NCBI GenBank assembly: GCA_013288805.1
Contig: JABDBE010000032.1
Location: forward strand, 1-32,797
Length of the DNA: 32,797 bases
Direction of reading: 5' to 3'
DNA from: Acidobacteriota bacterium
GTDB taxonomy: Bacteria; Acidobacteriota; Terriglobia; Terriglobales; Acidobacteriaceae
Shown here: one piece after another, positions 14,801-24,013 of the stretch
Layout: each line of letters starts with the position of its first letter
How positions within the stretch are numbered: the stretch's first letter is position 1
Position numbers and translations under genes: made by a program
The notes under the pieces: model-generated
The model's database searches: none
What the model saw: only the letters and a program-made list of their open reading frames with translations
What the model was told of the DNA's origin: nothing

Positions 14801-15046
14801 CAATACGAACTTAAGCAATAGCATGCGCCGGATCATTTGCGCACCGCGCTGCGGCCGGCCATGAACATGATGACCGTGATCCCGAGGGTCATGGTTCGGC
14901 TCGATCACGCGGAGGTTGCGTCCTTCAGAGGCCGAAACAGTGTGCAGGACGCTACAGGACGGGTACAAGCCTTTGACGTTGCTGAATTCTGCCTGTTAGA
15001 CTGAGGAATTGTCAGCACCATCCAGAGGTATTCAGAAGGGAAGTTC

Positions 15047-15772
15047 GTGCGCGCAGAAACCCGCCATCAACTGAAAACGGACCGGTTCAGCCGAGCCACG
15101 ATCGACGCCGCGGAAAGAACCGCGCACTGGTCGGTCGAACACAAGAGCAAACTGGCTGTCTTGGTTGTGGTCGCGCTGGTCATTGCAGCAGCGGCGGCCG
15201 GAACCTGGTATTACTTGAGCCAACAGGATCAGAAGGCTAGCCTGGATTTGGGCCAGGCCGTGCGCACGCTGGATACGCCGGTGCGTCCGCCGAACATGCC
15301 GCCGCAGCCGGAGGAGCCGAGTTTTGCCAGCTCCAGTGAGCGCGCAACCGCGGCGCACAAACAATTTCAATCCATCGTGGACAAATATCCGCACACCCAT
15401 TCGGCCGAATTCGCCCGTTATTTTCTGGGTCTGACCTCGGCGGACCTCGGGGACAACGCCTCGGCTGAGCGCGATCTTCAGGCAGTGATTTCATCGGCCA
15501 ACAGCGACGTTGCGGCGCTGGCCAAGATGGCGCTGGCATCGGTATATCGCAACACCGGCCGTAGCAAGCAGGCAGAGGAACTCTACAAACAGCTGGCGGC
15601 AAAGCCTACCAGCACGGTAGGTAAGGTGGCGGCTCAAGTGGAATTGGCCGCGACCTACAAAGCTGACAATCAGCCGCTTGAAGCCAAACGCATCTACGAA
15701 ACCATCCAGAAGGAAAATCCCGCCAGTGAAGCCGCACAGCTGGCTTCGTCGAAGCTGCAGGAATTGAAGTAG
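15047..15772 (+). CDS. Membrane-anchored TPR-like protein (YfgM/DUF2133-like)
   Basis: A 241-residue protein. It has a short cytoplasmic N-terminus, one membrane segment at about 36-56 (LAVLVVVALVIAAAAAGTWYYL), a Pro-rich linker (VRPPNMPPQPEEP), then helical TPR-like repeats from about 100 to 240 (AEFARYFLGLTSADLGDNASAERDL; AKMALASVYRNTGRSKQAEELYKQL; AQVELAATYKADNQPLEAKRIYETI). This layout resembles YfgM, an inner-membrane partner of the SecYEG-PpiD chaperone network, but the match is architectural only. The start is GTG at 15047 with AGAAGGG upstream. It stands alone between the decayed strip and the toxin-antitoxin pair. Confidence 0.75.
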   Translation: MRAETRHQLKTDRFSRATIDAAERTAHWSVEHKSKLAVLVVVALVIAAAAAGTWYYLSQQDQKASLDLGQAVRTLDTPVRPPNMPPQPEEPSFASSSERATAAHKQFQSIVDKYPHTHSAEFARYFLGLTSADLGDNASAERDLQAVISSANSDVAALAKMALASVYRNTGRSKQAEELYKQLAAKPTSTVGKVAAQVELAATYKADNQPLEAKRIYETIQKENPASEAAQLASSKLQELK

Positions 15773-15810
15773 CTAAGAGCTTTCAGCCTTGAGCTACCAG
15801 CTGTCAATTA

Positions 15811-15863
15811 CGGCTCTGCCTAATGGTCATGATATAATGACTATAGTCATTTGGAAAAGTCAT
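15811..15863 (+). promoter_or_regulatory. Promoter and operator of the toxin-antitoxin pair
   Basis: A consensus -10 TATAAT (15833-15838) has a weak -35 CTGTCA (15811-15816), 16 bp apart. Four GTCAT/ATGAC half-sites surround it: 15826-15830, 15837-15841 (inverted), 15846-15850 and 15859-15863, the last containing the antitoxin start codon. The middle two form the perfect 14-bp palindrome ATGACTATAGTCAT, overlapping the -10. This is the classic layout for autorepression by the antitoxin-toxin complex. Confidence 0.7.
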
Positions 15864-16095
15864 GAAGACGATGGCGGCTGGACAGTTCAAAGCTCGTTGC
15901 CTCAAAGTCATGGACGAAGTGCGATCTACCCGCGAGCCCGTTGTGATCACGAAGAAGGGCCGTCCTGTGGCTAAACTTGTCCCAGCAGACGGACAGCCCG
16001 ATAACGTGTTCGGATGCATGCGGGGTGAAGTGGAGGTCGTGGAGGACATCGTATCTTCGGCTGTACCGCTGGAAGATTGGGAAATCTTGCGGTGA
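15862..16095 (+). CDS. Phd/YefM-family antitoxin
   Basis: A 77-residue antitoxin. The N-terminal DNA-binding part is MAAGQFKARCLKVMDEVRS with REPVVITKKGRPVAKLVP, the Phd/YefM signature (swapped AbrB-like dimer fold). The acidic C-terminal tail (GEVEVVEDIVSSAVPLEDWE) would wrap the toxin. It is 4 bp overlapped with the PIN-domain toxin gene (GTGA), so the two products are made together. It presumably represses the pair by binding the GTCAT sites in its promoter. Typical length for the family. Confidence 0.9.
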   Translation: MKTMAAGQFKARCLKVMDEVRSTREPVVITKKGRPVAKLVPADGQPDNVFGCMRGEVEVVEDIVSSAVPLEDWEILR

Positions 16096-16487
16096 TTCTT
16101 CTCGACACCCACGTGCTGGTGTGGATGGTTGCTGACGAAGATCGGCTTTCCCGGCATGCAAAGTCTGCAATTCAAAGAGCCAGGCTCAGCGATGGGTTGG
16201 GTATAGCGGACGTCACGATTTGGGAACTGGCTTTGCTGATCGCTCGAGGCGCGCTTCGGACCCACAGCACAATTGAAAACACGGTTCGCAACTTTGTAAC
16301 CCGCTCAGGCGTGATTGTGAAGCCAATAACGGCTGAGGTCGCAGTCCTTGCCACTCAGTTTCCGGAGGATTATCCGAAAGATCCTATTGACAGGCTCATC
16401 GGCGCTACCGCGAGGGCTGAGGGCCTTGCCTTGATTACGCGTGATGAACGGATCCGCAGTAGTCCACTCCTAAGAACGATCTGGTAG
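16092..16487 (+). CDS. vapC: PIN-domain toxin (VapC family)
   Basis: A 131-residue PIN-domain ribonuclease. The acidic active site is visible: Asp5 in LLDTH, Glu45 in TIWELALL, Asp97/Asp100 in KDPIDRLIGATA and Asp118 in TRDERI. VapC toxins cut tRNA or rRNA using Mg2+ and are neutralised by the upstream antitoxin. The start is GTG overlapping the antitoxin stop; a longer frame from 16077 would only add residues from within the antitoxin gene. All key residues are present, so the toxin looks functional. The RNA target cannot be predicted. Confidence 0.92.
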   Translation: MILLDTHVLVWMVADEDRLSRHAKSAIQRARLSDGLGIADVTIWELALLIARGALRTHSTIENTVRNFVTRSGVIVKPITAEVAVLATQFPEDYPKDPIDRLIGATARAEGLALITRDERIRSSPLLRTIW

Positions 16488-16599
16488 ACGGATGTCGCGG
16501 TAAATTACCTTCGTAAGCTTCATCCCCCCTTTTGCCGTGAGTCTGCCGCCTGACTACCGGACAATTCTTGTGACTCAAATTTTCCGATCGTGAGGTTCT

Positions 16600-18225
16600 A
16601 TGGCTCTGTGCCTCCGCCTGAATCGTTTCTTGCTGGTTTGCGGTCTGCTCTGTGGCGCGGTGAGTGGCCAGCAGACAGCCTCGCCCGCTCCAATCGTCAA
16701 TAACGATTCAAACTCTTCCGCAGATCAAGGCCAGAGCCTGGGAGAAATAGCGCGCAAGGTTCGGAAGGACCACACTACGGAAGTGCAAATGTCGGATGCG
16801 GACGCGAAGGAACTGTTTAAATCGGTCGACAAGATCGTGGCTTTCGCTTCAGAGGACAGCGGTTTTCCGAAGCGCACCTCGGTCAAGCGTCGTCTGGTTG
16901 GTTCGGCTGAAGTCGAGCAGTACACTCGCGACGAGCAAACGAAGCAAGGATACGCGCAACGCTTTGCGCGCTCCGAGATGACCATGAAGAAGTTCGGCCT
17001 TCTGCCCCGCGAATTCAATCTGCGGGAGTTCGTGGTCAAGGCTAATGGCAAGCAAATCGCTGCCTACTACGATGACGAGACGAAAACGATTTCGATGCTG
17101 AACTGGATTCCCCTCGAGCGTCAGGCGCCAATTCTCGCGCATGAACTGACGCACGCCCTGCAGGACCAGAATTACGATCTGAAGGCGTGGCTGAGTGCAG
17201 GGCAAGGCGCATCGCAACCGGGAGAGAAAAAAGACAGCGAACCCGAAATTGACGATGACAGCGCGGGAGCGCGCCGAGCTGTAGTCGAAGGCCAGGCGCA
17301 AATCGTGTTTGTGGATTACATTCTGGCTCCGCTGGGACGCAGCCTGCAAAACACGCCTGGGTTGATTTATCAGATGGAAGAACCAGCCGTGAAAGCCAGC
17401 GCTGACTCGCAGTTGCTGCATGACGCGCCCATGATCCTGAGGGAAGTGGGTACATTTCCCTATCGTGAAGGACTGATCTTCGAAGGCGAATTACTGGAAA
17501 AGGGCGGGAAGGCGATGGCTTTCCCGGGAGTGTTCGCGCGTCCCCCTCGCAACACGCATGAGGTCCTGCAACCGACGGCTTATATCAACCGCGAGAAACT
17601 CTCGCCGGTTCGCATCCCCGACGTTCAGCAAATACTCAGCGACAAGTATGCGGTGTACGATTCCGGCGGAATCGGCGAACTCGATGTGCGGGCGCTGTTG
17701 AAGACCTACGGAAATCGAAAAGAGGCAGAAACGCTTGCGGGATCCTGGCAGGGTGGAGCTTACGTTGCGTTCCGCAGGACTGCCAAAACTACCGCGGAGA
17801 CGCTCACAACTGCCGACCTGTCGCTTTTGTATGTTTCGCGATGGAAATCGTCAGCATCGGCGGAACGCTTTGCCCACATCTATGCCACCGCAATTGCCCA
17901 GCGCTACCAAAGCGCGACACCCCAGAGTTTTGCACCGTGTGCGGGGACCAAGTGCCCCGCTTTCGCCGTGCAGGTTCTTACCGAAGAAGGACCTGTGATC
18001 GTGCAGCAATGGGCAGACAATACGGTGTTGGTTTCTGAAAGTTTCGACCAAATCACGGCGGGCAAACTGGTAGATGCGGTGCGCGAAAGAAATACCGAAG
18101 TCCAAGCCGACAATGTGCCGTTTGACGAACTCAGTTTGCGTCTTTACGATCTGCCGGAGTTTTCCGCTTTTCAGGCTCAGGTCGGGGACATAATACTGCA
18201 CGAGATGGAGAGAGAAGCGAAATAA
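16600..18225 (+). CDS. Secreted putative zinc metalloprotease (HELTH motif)
   Basis: A 541-residue protein with signal peptide (FLLVCGLLCGAVSGQQ) and a low-complexity linker (to about 45). Residues 175-190 read APILAHELTHALQDQN, giving the zinc ligands His181 and His185 and catalytic Glu182. A likely third ligand is Glu230 in AVVEGQAQ, as in gluzincins. The rest, about 300 residues, has no domain I recognise. Late cysteines (CAGTKC, about 447-452) could form a disulfide. I cannot place it in a named peptidase family. Homologues are likely to be annotated hypothetical in Acidobacteriota. No propeptide or inhibitor gene is adjacent. The ATG at 16600 has a weak ribosome site (GTGAGG). Confidence 0.65.
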   Translation: MALCLRLNRFLLVCGLLCGAVSGQQTASPAPIVNNDSNSSADQGQSLGEIARKVRKDHTTEVQMSDADAKELFKSVDKIVAFASEDSGFPKRTSVKRRLVGSAEVEQYTRDEQTKQGYAQRFARSEMTMKKFGLLPREFNLREFVVKANGKQIAAYYDDETKTISMLNWIPLERQAPILAHELTHALQDQNYDLKAWLSAGQGASQPGEKKDSEPEIDDDSAGARRAVVEGQAQIVFVDYILAPLGRSLQNTPGLIYQMEEPAVKASADSQLLHDAPMILREVGTFPYREGLIFEGELLEKGGKAMAFPGVFARPPRNTHEVLQPTAYINREKLSPVRIPDVQQILSDKYAVYDSGGIGELDVRALLKTYGNRKEAETLAGSWQGGAYVAFRRTAKTTAETLTTADLSLLYVSRWKSSASAERFAHIYATAIAQRYQSATPQSFAPCAGTKCPAFAVQVLTEEGPVIVQQWADNTVLVSESFDQITAGKLVDAVRERNTEVQADNVPFDELSLRLYDLPEFSAFQAQVGDIILHEMEREAK

Positions 18226-18374
18226 CACGGATGAACACAAGTTCGGTCTTCGTTTATTTATTCTTCTCAGTCTGAACTCTATTCCGCCACCGACAGGCTT
18301 AGTCACGACCTATCCCCATTTCCCTTTTCCGCGCTGGTTGAGTACGATGCTGTCCATATCTTCATCCCCTAACT

Positions 18375-18833
18375 ATGGCAGCCATTACCCTGCGCATTAA
18401 CGGCAGCGAGCGAAAAGTCGACGTTGCGCCTGAGACACCCCTGCTCTGGGTTCTGCGCGACACGCTGGAACTGACCGGCACGAAGTTTGGTTGTGGCGTT
18501 GGCCTATGCGGCGCGTGTACAGTCCACGTGGACGGGGCACCTGTGCGCTCCTGCTCAACACCAGTCTCGCAAGCCGCGGCGAAAAATATCACCACCATTG
18601 AAGGACTGACAGCGAAAGGGCTGCATCCCTTGCAGCAGGCATGGATTGAAGAGCAGGTGCCGCAATGCGGCTATTGTCAGACCGGCCAGATCATGGCGGC
18701 CGCAGCTTTGTTGGCAAAGAATCCTCAGCCTTCCGATGATCAGATTACGCAAGCGATGTCCGGCAACCTCTGCCGCTGCGGAACCTATGACCGCATTCGG
18801 CGTGCTATCCATCGCGCGGGAGGTGCACGATGA
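18375..18833 (+). CDS. iorA: [2Fe-2S] subunit of a molybdenum hydroxylase (IorA type)
   Basis: A 152-residue iron-sulfur subunit with two [2Fe-2S] clusters. The plant-ferredoxin-type cluster uses Cys40, Cys45, Cys48 and Cys60 ([17 protein letters not shown] ... SC). The helical-bundle cluster uses Cys98, Cys101, Cys133 and Cys135 ([11 protein letters not shown] ... [15 protein letters not shown]). It passes electrons from the molybdenum site of the partner encoded immediately downstream (4-bp ATGA overlap). Isoquinoline 1-oxidoreductase is the prototype of this two-subunit, FAD-free class, but the true substrate is unknown (aldehydes and N-heterocycles are both possible). No ribosome site precedes the ATG. 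Confidence 0.88.
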   Translation: MAAITLRINGSERKVDVAPETPLLWVLRDTLELTGTKFGCGVGLCGACTVHVDGAPVRSCSTPVSQAAAKNITTIEGLTAKGLHPLQQAWIEEQVPQCGYCQTGQIMAAAALLAKNPQPSDDQITQAMSGNLCRCGTYDRIRRAIHRAGGAR

Positions 18834-20947
18834 GTCCGCTCTCCCGGCGCGATTTTCTCACTGCCGGCGTGGCCGCAGGCGCCGGTCTCGTCATCGGTTT
18901 TTATTTACCTCACAGAAGCTCGATAGCTAGGAACGCATTCGCGCCCAATGCCTATTTGAAGATCACGCCTGACGGAAAGATCACGATCGTAGTGGCGCGC
19001 TCTGAGATGGGGCAAGGCGTGCGCACTTCACTCCCCATGATTCTCGCCGAAGAACTCGAGGCGGACTGGAAGCAGATCACGGTTGAACAAGCCGGCGCGA
19101 GCACGCTTTATGGTGATCAGACTACCGGCGGTAGTGCGAGCGTGCGCACCACCTGGGATCCGATGCGAAAGGCTGGAGCAGCCGCACGCGAAATGCTGAT
19201 CGCGGCCGCCGCGCTGGAGTGGGGCGTTCCGCGCTCGGGCTGCAAAGCCGAAAACAGCGTGGTCGTACACGCGGCGTCAAATCGGCGCCTCACGTATGGA
19301 CAGTTGGCGAGCAAGGCCGGTGCGCAGCCAATTCCGACTGACGTGCCTTTGAAGCAAGCCAAGGATTATCAAATCGTCGGCAAGCCTTTGCCGCGGCTTG
19401 ATGTGCCGTCGAAGGTCGACGGCAAGGCTGAGTTCGGCATTGACTTTCGTCTTCCCGGCATGAAGTACGCCGTGCTGGCTCGGTGTGCTGTGATCGGTGG
19501 GAAAGTGACCAGCTTCGACGATAAGGAGTCTAAGAAGATTTCTGGGGTTGGTTTCGTGGGAAAGGTCGGCGATTCGGCGGTTGTTGTTGTCGCGGACAGC
19601 GTATGGAGTGCGCTGGAAGGACGACGCGTGCTGAATGTGCAATGGGACGAGGGGCCGAATAAGGATTTGAACTCAGCTGCGATCTTCGAGTCGTTGAAAA
19701 AATCCGCTTCCGGCAAGGTGGTCAGTTTGTACTCGACCGGAGATGTTTCAAAAGCGTCAGGGCGCCGCATTGCAGCCGAGTACCAGCTTCCGCTGATGGC
19801 GCACGCGGCGATGGAACCAGGGAATTGCACGGCGCACTTCCGCGGATCGAGCTGCGAGCTGTGGGCGCCAACTCAGGTGCCGCAGGATGTTCGCGACTCG
19901 GTGGCACAGGCGATCGGACTGGATCCTGATCAGGTCAAGGTGAATGTCACGTTGATGGGCGGCGGATTCGGGCGACGTTTGGAGCACGACTACGGAGTGG
20001 AGGCGGCGTTGGTCTCGAAAGGGGCGAACGCCCCTGTAAAGGTGCTGTGGACGCGGGAAGACGATATGCGGAACTCGACTTATCGTCCGGCGAGCTATCA
20101 CCAACTCGGCGCGGTGCTCGATGGACAGGGCTGGCCGGTAGCATTCACCCATCGGATTGTCGCGCCTTCGATCAGTGGGCAAAAGGGAATGCCGACGCCT
20201 AACGGAGTTGATCCTGATCTGCCTGATGAGGCTGCGCTGATTTATTCTTTTCCCGCCGCGAAACTCGAATATGTGATGACTGAAACTCCTGTGCCTCTGG
20301 GCTGGATGCGTTCGGTGTACGCTCTTCAAACCGGATTTGCCAGCGAATCTTTTATCGATGAACTCGCAGCGGAGGCGAAAAAAGATCCGTTCGAATACCG
20401 AATGCACTTGCTGTCGAAAGACGAAGACATCAAGTACTTCGATACCGTTTGGCATACGGCGCGGATGCGCGGTGTTTTGCAGTTAGCGGCCGAGAAAGCC
20501 GAGTGGGGAAAACCTCTGCCCGCAGGCCACTGTCAAGGAATCGCATGCTTCGGCTGCTTCAGTACTTACATGGCGGAAGTCGTGGAGATCTCAATGGAGG
20601 GCGATCAGCCGCATATACATCGAGTGGTGGCGGTGATGGATTGCGGGCAGGTCGTGAATCCGAACATTCTCGAACAGCAGATCAAAGGTGGCGTGATTTA
20701 TGCGCTCACTAACGCATTGCGAGCGCAGATCACGATTAAGCAGGGACGCGTGGTGCAGGGCAACTTCGACGACTATGCGCCCATCCGCATGAATGAAGCT
20801 CCGCTGATCGAAGCTTATTCGGTGCCCTCCACAGAGGCGCCGACCGGAGCGGGCGAGCCTCCAGTGCCGCCGCTGGCGCCGGCTTTGTGCAACGCGATTT
20901 TCGCGGCGACGAAGAGGCGCATACGTGCCTTGCCGATTTTGAGCTGA
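18830..20947 (+). CDS. iorB: Molybdopterin-binding subunit of a molybdenum hydroxylase (IorB type)
   Basis: A 705-residue catalytic subunit with a twin-arginine export signal ([21 protein letters not shown]), so the folded Mo-enzyme and its small partner are probably exported together. Family motifs: [21 protein letters not shown] near the N-terminus, [20 protein letters not shown] (about 380-400), [20 protein letters not shown] and the catalytic Glu near residue 676 in [13 protein letters not shown]. This is the xanthine-dehydrogenase-type molybdopterin cytosine dinucleotide fold. It is shorter than many IorB proteins but complete in motifs. No cytochrome c subunit or XdhC/MobA-type maturation gene follows, so the electron acceptor and maturation factors lie elsewhere. 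Confidence 0.88.
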   Translation: MSPLSRRDFLTAGVAAGAGLVIGFYLPHRSSIARNAFAPNAYLKITPDGKITIVVARSEMGQGVRTSLPMILAEELEADWKQITVEQAGASTLYGDQTTGGSASVRTTWDPMRKAGAAAREMLIAAAALEWGVPRSGCKAENSVVVHAASNRRLTYGQLASKAGAQPIPTDVPLKQAKDYQIVGKPLPRLDVPSKVDGKAEFGIDFRLPGMKYAVLARCAVIGGKVTSFDDKESKKISGVGFVGKVGDSAVVVVADSVWSALEGRRVLNVQWDEGPNKDLNSAAIFESLKKSASGKVVSLYSTGDVSKASGRRIAAEYQLPLMAHAAMEPGNCTAHFRGSSCELWAPTQVPQDVRDSVAQAIGLDPDQVKVNVTLMGGGFGRRLEHDYGVEAALVSKGANAPVKVLWTREDDMRNSTYRPASYHQLGAVLDGQGWPVAFTHRIVAPSISGQKGMPTPNGVDPDLPDEAALIYSFPAAKLEYVMTETPVPLGWMRSVYALQTGFASESFIDELAAEAKKDPFEYRMHLLSKDEDIKYFDTVWHTARMRGVLQLAAEKAEWGKPLPAGHCQGIACFGCFSTYMAEVVEISMEGDQPHIHRVVAVMDCGQVVNPNILEQQIKGGVIYALTNALRAQITIKQGRVVQGNFDDYAPIRMNEAPLIEAYSVPSTEAPTGAGEPPVPPLAPALCNAIFAATKRRIRALPILS

Positions 20948-20962
20948 GGTCGACTTACAAAA

Positions 20963-22627
20963 TCAATTCGACTGAGCGCTAATCGCTGGCAGTGGTGGCC
21001 CAGCTGTCAGCTTGAAGATTGAGATATTTCTTCCAAACGATTGCGGCGTTAGTTCGTGGAATTCTGAGACTGTACTCAGCAGTTCGCGAGCTAAATCAAC
21101 TTCCCATCCCGCCTGCACGATCCAAACCGCTTGACCAGATTTCAATGGGACGTCGCGCAGCAGTTTGTTCCACATGGGAAGGAAATTCTCCGCGCTGAAT
21201 ATGTACAGGTTGGGAGCCGCGGCGACTACGCGGTAGCCGTTGCACGGAAACTGCTCCAAGCTTCCGACTGGCGCGGAAAAAGGAACCGGTTGCTCCGGGC
21301 ACAAGTAATAGCCAAGTAAGAGACGGGCCTGGTAGTCGACGAAGATCAGGTCAGACTGTGGAACCTGCGCATGGATGAAGCCCAAGGCACGAACCATCTG
21401 CATGCGGCTCTGATCTTCACGAAGAATGTAGGGCCGATGCGGTTTCCCGAACAAGTTACAAGCGACGACCATTAGAAGAGCAATCATGATTCCACGCGCG
21501 ATCTGCTGCTTCGCGAACTTTGCCAGCAGAAAGCTGACACCGGCCACGGCGAACATAATGAGGAACGCAGAATGACGCGTTCCGCCATATGGGTAGATTC
21601 TTGCAATCGAGGCTCCCGCGCCGATTACAAAGGGCAAAACGAGAAGAGCTACCAACTGCCCGGAAGAGACGGTTGACCTTCCGGGTGAAATGTTTTCTTT
21701 CCAAAGCAAGACCACTCCGGCAATGAACGCCACGAACGCAAGATCGCCGATCGCTAGTTGTCCGAACACATACTGGAAGACGCCGCCGGTTCTTGCGATC
21801 GCGAACAGAAGCGGACTATCGTGCCCCGCGCGGAAGAACGAATTGCCAAGCCATCCGTTGATGGTGCCGGATGCGTAGTCTCCCTTCAGACTGGAAATGT
21901 GGGAGACGTACAGAGCTGCGATAAGCCCGACAGCGCCCGCTTGCCCCGAAGTCCAAGCCACGCAGACTTGAGCTGACGGACGGCAAGCGATTACGCGAAG
22001 CAGAGAATAGAGGCCGATGGTTGCGGCAAACAAAATTGCTGAGTAATGTGAGAGCAGCGCGAGGTAAAGAGACAACGACGACAACAGCATCACGGCCGCC
22101 GAGTTTTTCTCGAAAGCGCGCTCAAGCAGATACGCAGTGCCGGCAAGAAAAAAGAGGAGCAGCGCATACTGACGCACCTCCGCCGAGAGCTCAATCATCG
22201 GTGGAAGAAAGCTCACTAGGATCAGGCCGATAAAACCCGCGACAGGTCCGAGGATACGGCTGAGCCATTTGAAGAAGACCCAGCAAAATGCGGTGCCCGC
22301 AATCACCGAGGGAAGGCGCAGAACGAACTCCGAAGTGCCAACTCCGCGCCAAAAGTAAAGCACAAAAGTGAGAAGCGGAGGATGAGCATTCGTAAGGCTT
22401 GCCTGATAAGCCAGCAGGCAAGAGGATTGATTGGCGAGAAGGTAATGGAGCGCTTCGTCTGGATTCAGAAAAGTTCCGGACGCGGCGCGCACACGAACCA
22501 GCAATGCCGCGGTCACAATCAACAGTGCGCTGAGATTCGAATGAGTCTCGAACCAGCTAACGGATTGCTGATTTCCTCCCGACTGTGATTCGAGTTCACT
22601 TTGCGGGTCTTGCCGTGAGTGATTCAT
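20963..22627 (-). CDS. GT39-type membrane glycosyltransferase
   Basis: A 554-residue polytopic protein of the GT-C/PMT (ArnT-like) class. It has about ten membrane segments up to residue 430 and a C-terminal soluble region. The first periplasmic loop carries the acidic pair in GTFLNPDEALHYLLANQ, the usual catalytic and metal site of GT39 enzymes that use polyprenyl-phosphate sugars. The chosen ATG at 22627 avoids a 68-bp overlap with the upstream gene; an ATG at 22717 is possible, and neither has a ribosome site. It forms a two-gene unit with the next, distantly similar glycosyltransferase. Acceptor (protein, lipid or polysaccharide) unknown. Confidence 0.8.
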   Translation of the reverse strand: MNHSRQDPQSELESQSGGNQQSVSWFETHSNLSALLIVTAALLVRVRAASGTFLNPDEALHYLLANQSSCLLAYQASLTNAHPPLLTFVLYFWRGVGTSEFVLRLPSVIAGTAFCWVFFKWLSRILGPVAGFIGLILVSFLPPMIELSAEVRQYALLLFFLAGTAYLLERAFEKNSAAVMLLSSLSLYLALLSHYSAILFAATIGLYSLLRVIACRPSAQVCVAWTSGQAGAVGLIAALYVSHISSLKGDYASGTINGWLGNSFFRAGHDSPLLFAIARTGGVFQYVFGQLAIGDLAFVAFIAGVVLLWKENISPGRSTVSSGQLVALLVLPFVIGAGASIARIYPYGGTRHSAFLIMFAVAGVSFLLAKFAKQQIARGIMIALLMVVACNLFGKPHRPYILREDQSRMQMVRALGFIHAQVPQSDLIFVDYQARLLLGYYLCPEQPVPFSAPVGSLEQFPCNGYRVVAAAPNLYIFSAENFLPMWNKLLRDVPLKSGQAVWIVQAGWEVDLARELLSTVSEFHELTPQSFGRNISIFKLTAGPPLPAISAQSN

Positions 22628-22649
22628 TAGAAGATACGAATCATACGAA

Positions 22650-23993
22650 TCAATTGTTGCTGGCGGGTCCTCCGATTGTTCGAGGCCGATCGTTTTCCTC
22701 CGCTCCAGAAATGACATACAGCATCAGGATACCCAGCTCCGGTTCGATGGGATGCCGATAGCGCGGATGAGGAAAGAGAAAGTAATACACCAGCGGATAG
22801 GAAAAGATCAGCCAAAAGAAAAGCCATGCACCCGGCTTGTGCTTACGCAGAGCGCGTCCCAAACCCCAGAAGGCGAGCACGGAAGAAGCCGCGAATAGAA
22901 ATTTCCTGAAGAACGCCGCGACAGGATTTTCCGACGCTTTCGGCACCCCGCCCCAGTAGTAGAAGAAGCGCCGTAAACTCAGGCCAGCGAACCGCGCATA
23001 GTCCTCGCGAATGTAAGCCATCGCTTCTCGTTTTCGCTCGGCTACATAGGCAAGTTCCCCGAGTTCTTTATAGCGACGCATCTCGTAGACGTTCTTGGTC
23101 GGATGAAGATAATCCATCCAGGTTCCGTCGGCGCCGGGTCCGTTCCCTAATCGAAGCTCGGCGCCAAAGTTCGAACGGATGAAAACAAACTGCCCGAAGA
23201 CGCATTGGTTGCGGACCAGCCACGGTGTGATGCAAGCAGCGAAGATGAACGACGCGAGAACGATTGCGCCGAGCGAACGCTTATCGAGCTTGGCGCGGTG
23301 GTACCAGACCCACAATCCGGAGACGGGTAGAAATGACAACAGAGTAGTGTTGGTCAGCGCGGCTGCGGCCCAGAGCAAGCCAAATTGCAGCCATGGTTTC
23401 AATCCGTCTTTCTCTTCTATTGTCAGCGTCAGCCAGAAAATCAGGGCCAGCAGCAGTGCCGCGAGGCTGGTTTCCCAAACCCAGCGCGTGCACCAGAAAA
23501 TTACGGATGGCAGTAGCGCCCAAGTCCAGCAACTCCAGATTGCGACTCTTTCGCTGAAACTTCTCTTCGCGATCAGAAAGATCGGAATGCAAGTAAGCGC
23601 GGAAAAGATACTGTTGATGGTCAGGAGAAGTATGGCCGAAGTGCGACTGTAAACTCCGAAGGCTCGAAAAACGCCAGCTATGAGAAGGGGATAAAGCGGC
23701 GGTTCCCACGCTGTCGGCCCGGTAGTCTCATTGAACGGATTGCTGAAACCTTGGCCTTGAGCGAGGGAGCGCCCGATTCGACCCATCTCGAAGCCAAAAC
23801 CGAAATCCTTCTCGTTAGCTGCGGGTACCTGATTGCTGGAGTGAAACCTATAAGTGTGTCCAATGATGATGTAGCCGAAGCGTACCGCGAAGGCGGCGAT
23901 CACGATCCAGAAAAGAGAGGTTCGCGCGCGCGCCCACCAGCGTTGGTGAGCGCTCACACTGGCAGTCGTCGGAGTCGCGGCGTTCACCATCAC
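22650..23993 (-). CDS. GT39-type membrane glycosyltransferase
   Basis: A 447-residue membrane protein of the GT-C fold with about nine to ten membrane segments. The first loop has the conserved acids and aromatic motif (NEKDFGFGFEMGRIGRSLAQGQGF, then TAWEPPLYPLLIAGVFRAFG), typical of PMT_2-like enzymes. It is transcribed just ahead of the second glycosyltransferase (22-bp gap to its chosen start), so the two are probably co-expressed and act on one pathway, for example envelope glycan or protein O-glycosylation. It ends with a Pro/His-rich loop (FPHPRYRHPIEPE), which is also common in this family. The start is ATGATG at 23991. Confidence 0.8.
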   Translation of the reverse strand: MMVNAATPTTASVSAHQRWWARARTSLFWIVIAAFAVRFGYIIIGHTYRFHSSNQVPAANEKDFGFGFEMGRIGRSLAQGQGFSNPFNETTGPTAWEPPLYPLLIAGVFRAFGVYSRTSAILLLTINSIFSALTCIPIFLIAKRSFSERVAIWSCWTWALLPSVIFWCTRWVWETSLAALLLALIFWLTLTIEEKDGLKPWLQFGLLWAAAALTNTTLLSFLPVSGLWVWYHRAKLDKRSLGAIVLASFIFAACITPWLVRNQCVFGQFVFIRSNFGAELRLGNGPGADGTWMDYLHPTKNVYEMRRYKELGELAYVAERKREAMAYIREDYARFAGLSLRRFFYYWGGVPKASENPVAAFFRKFLFAASSVLAFWGLGRALRKHKPGAWLFFWLIFSYPLVYYFLFPHPRYRHPIEPELGILMLYVISGAEENDRPRTIGGPASNN

Positions 23994-24013
23994 TTAGATT
24001 ATCGCGAGGAGCT

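Noticed and set aside
14756-14968. Signal-peptide-like frame (MIRRMLLLKFVLWCVLAPVLAA) on the minus strand
   Set aside because: It runs into the decayed endonuclease region, ends quickly, and has no protein-like continuation.
18338-18362. Promoter for iorA (TTGAGT ... TATCTT)
   Set aside because: The spacer is only about 13 bp, too short for a sigma-70 promoter.
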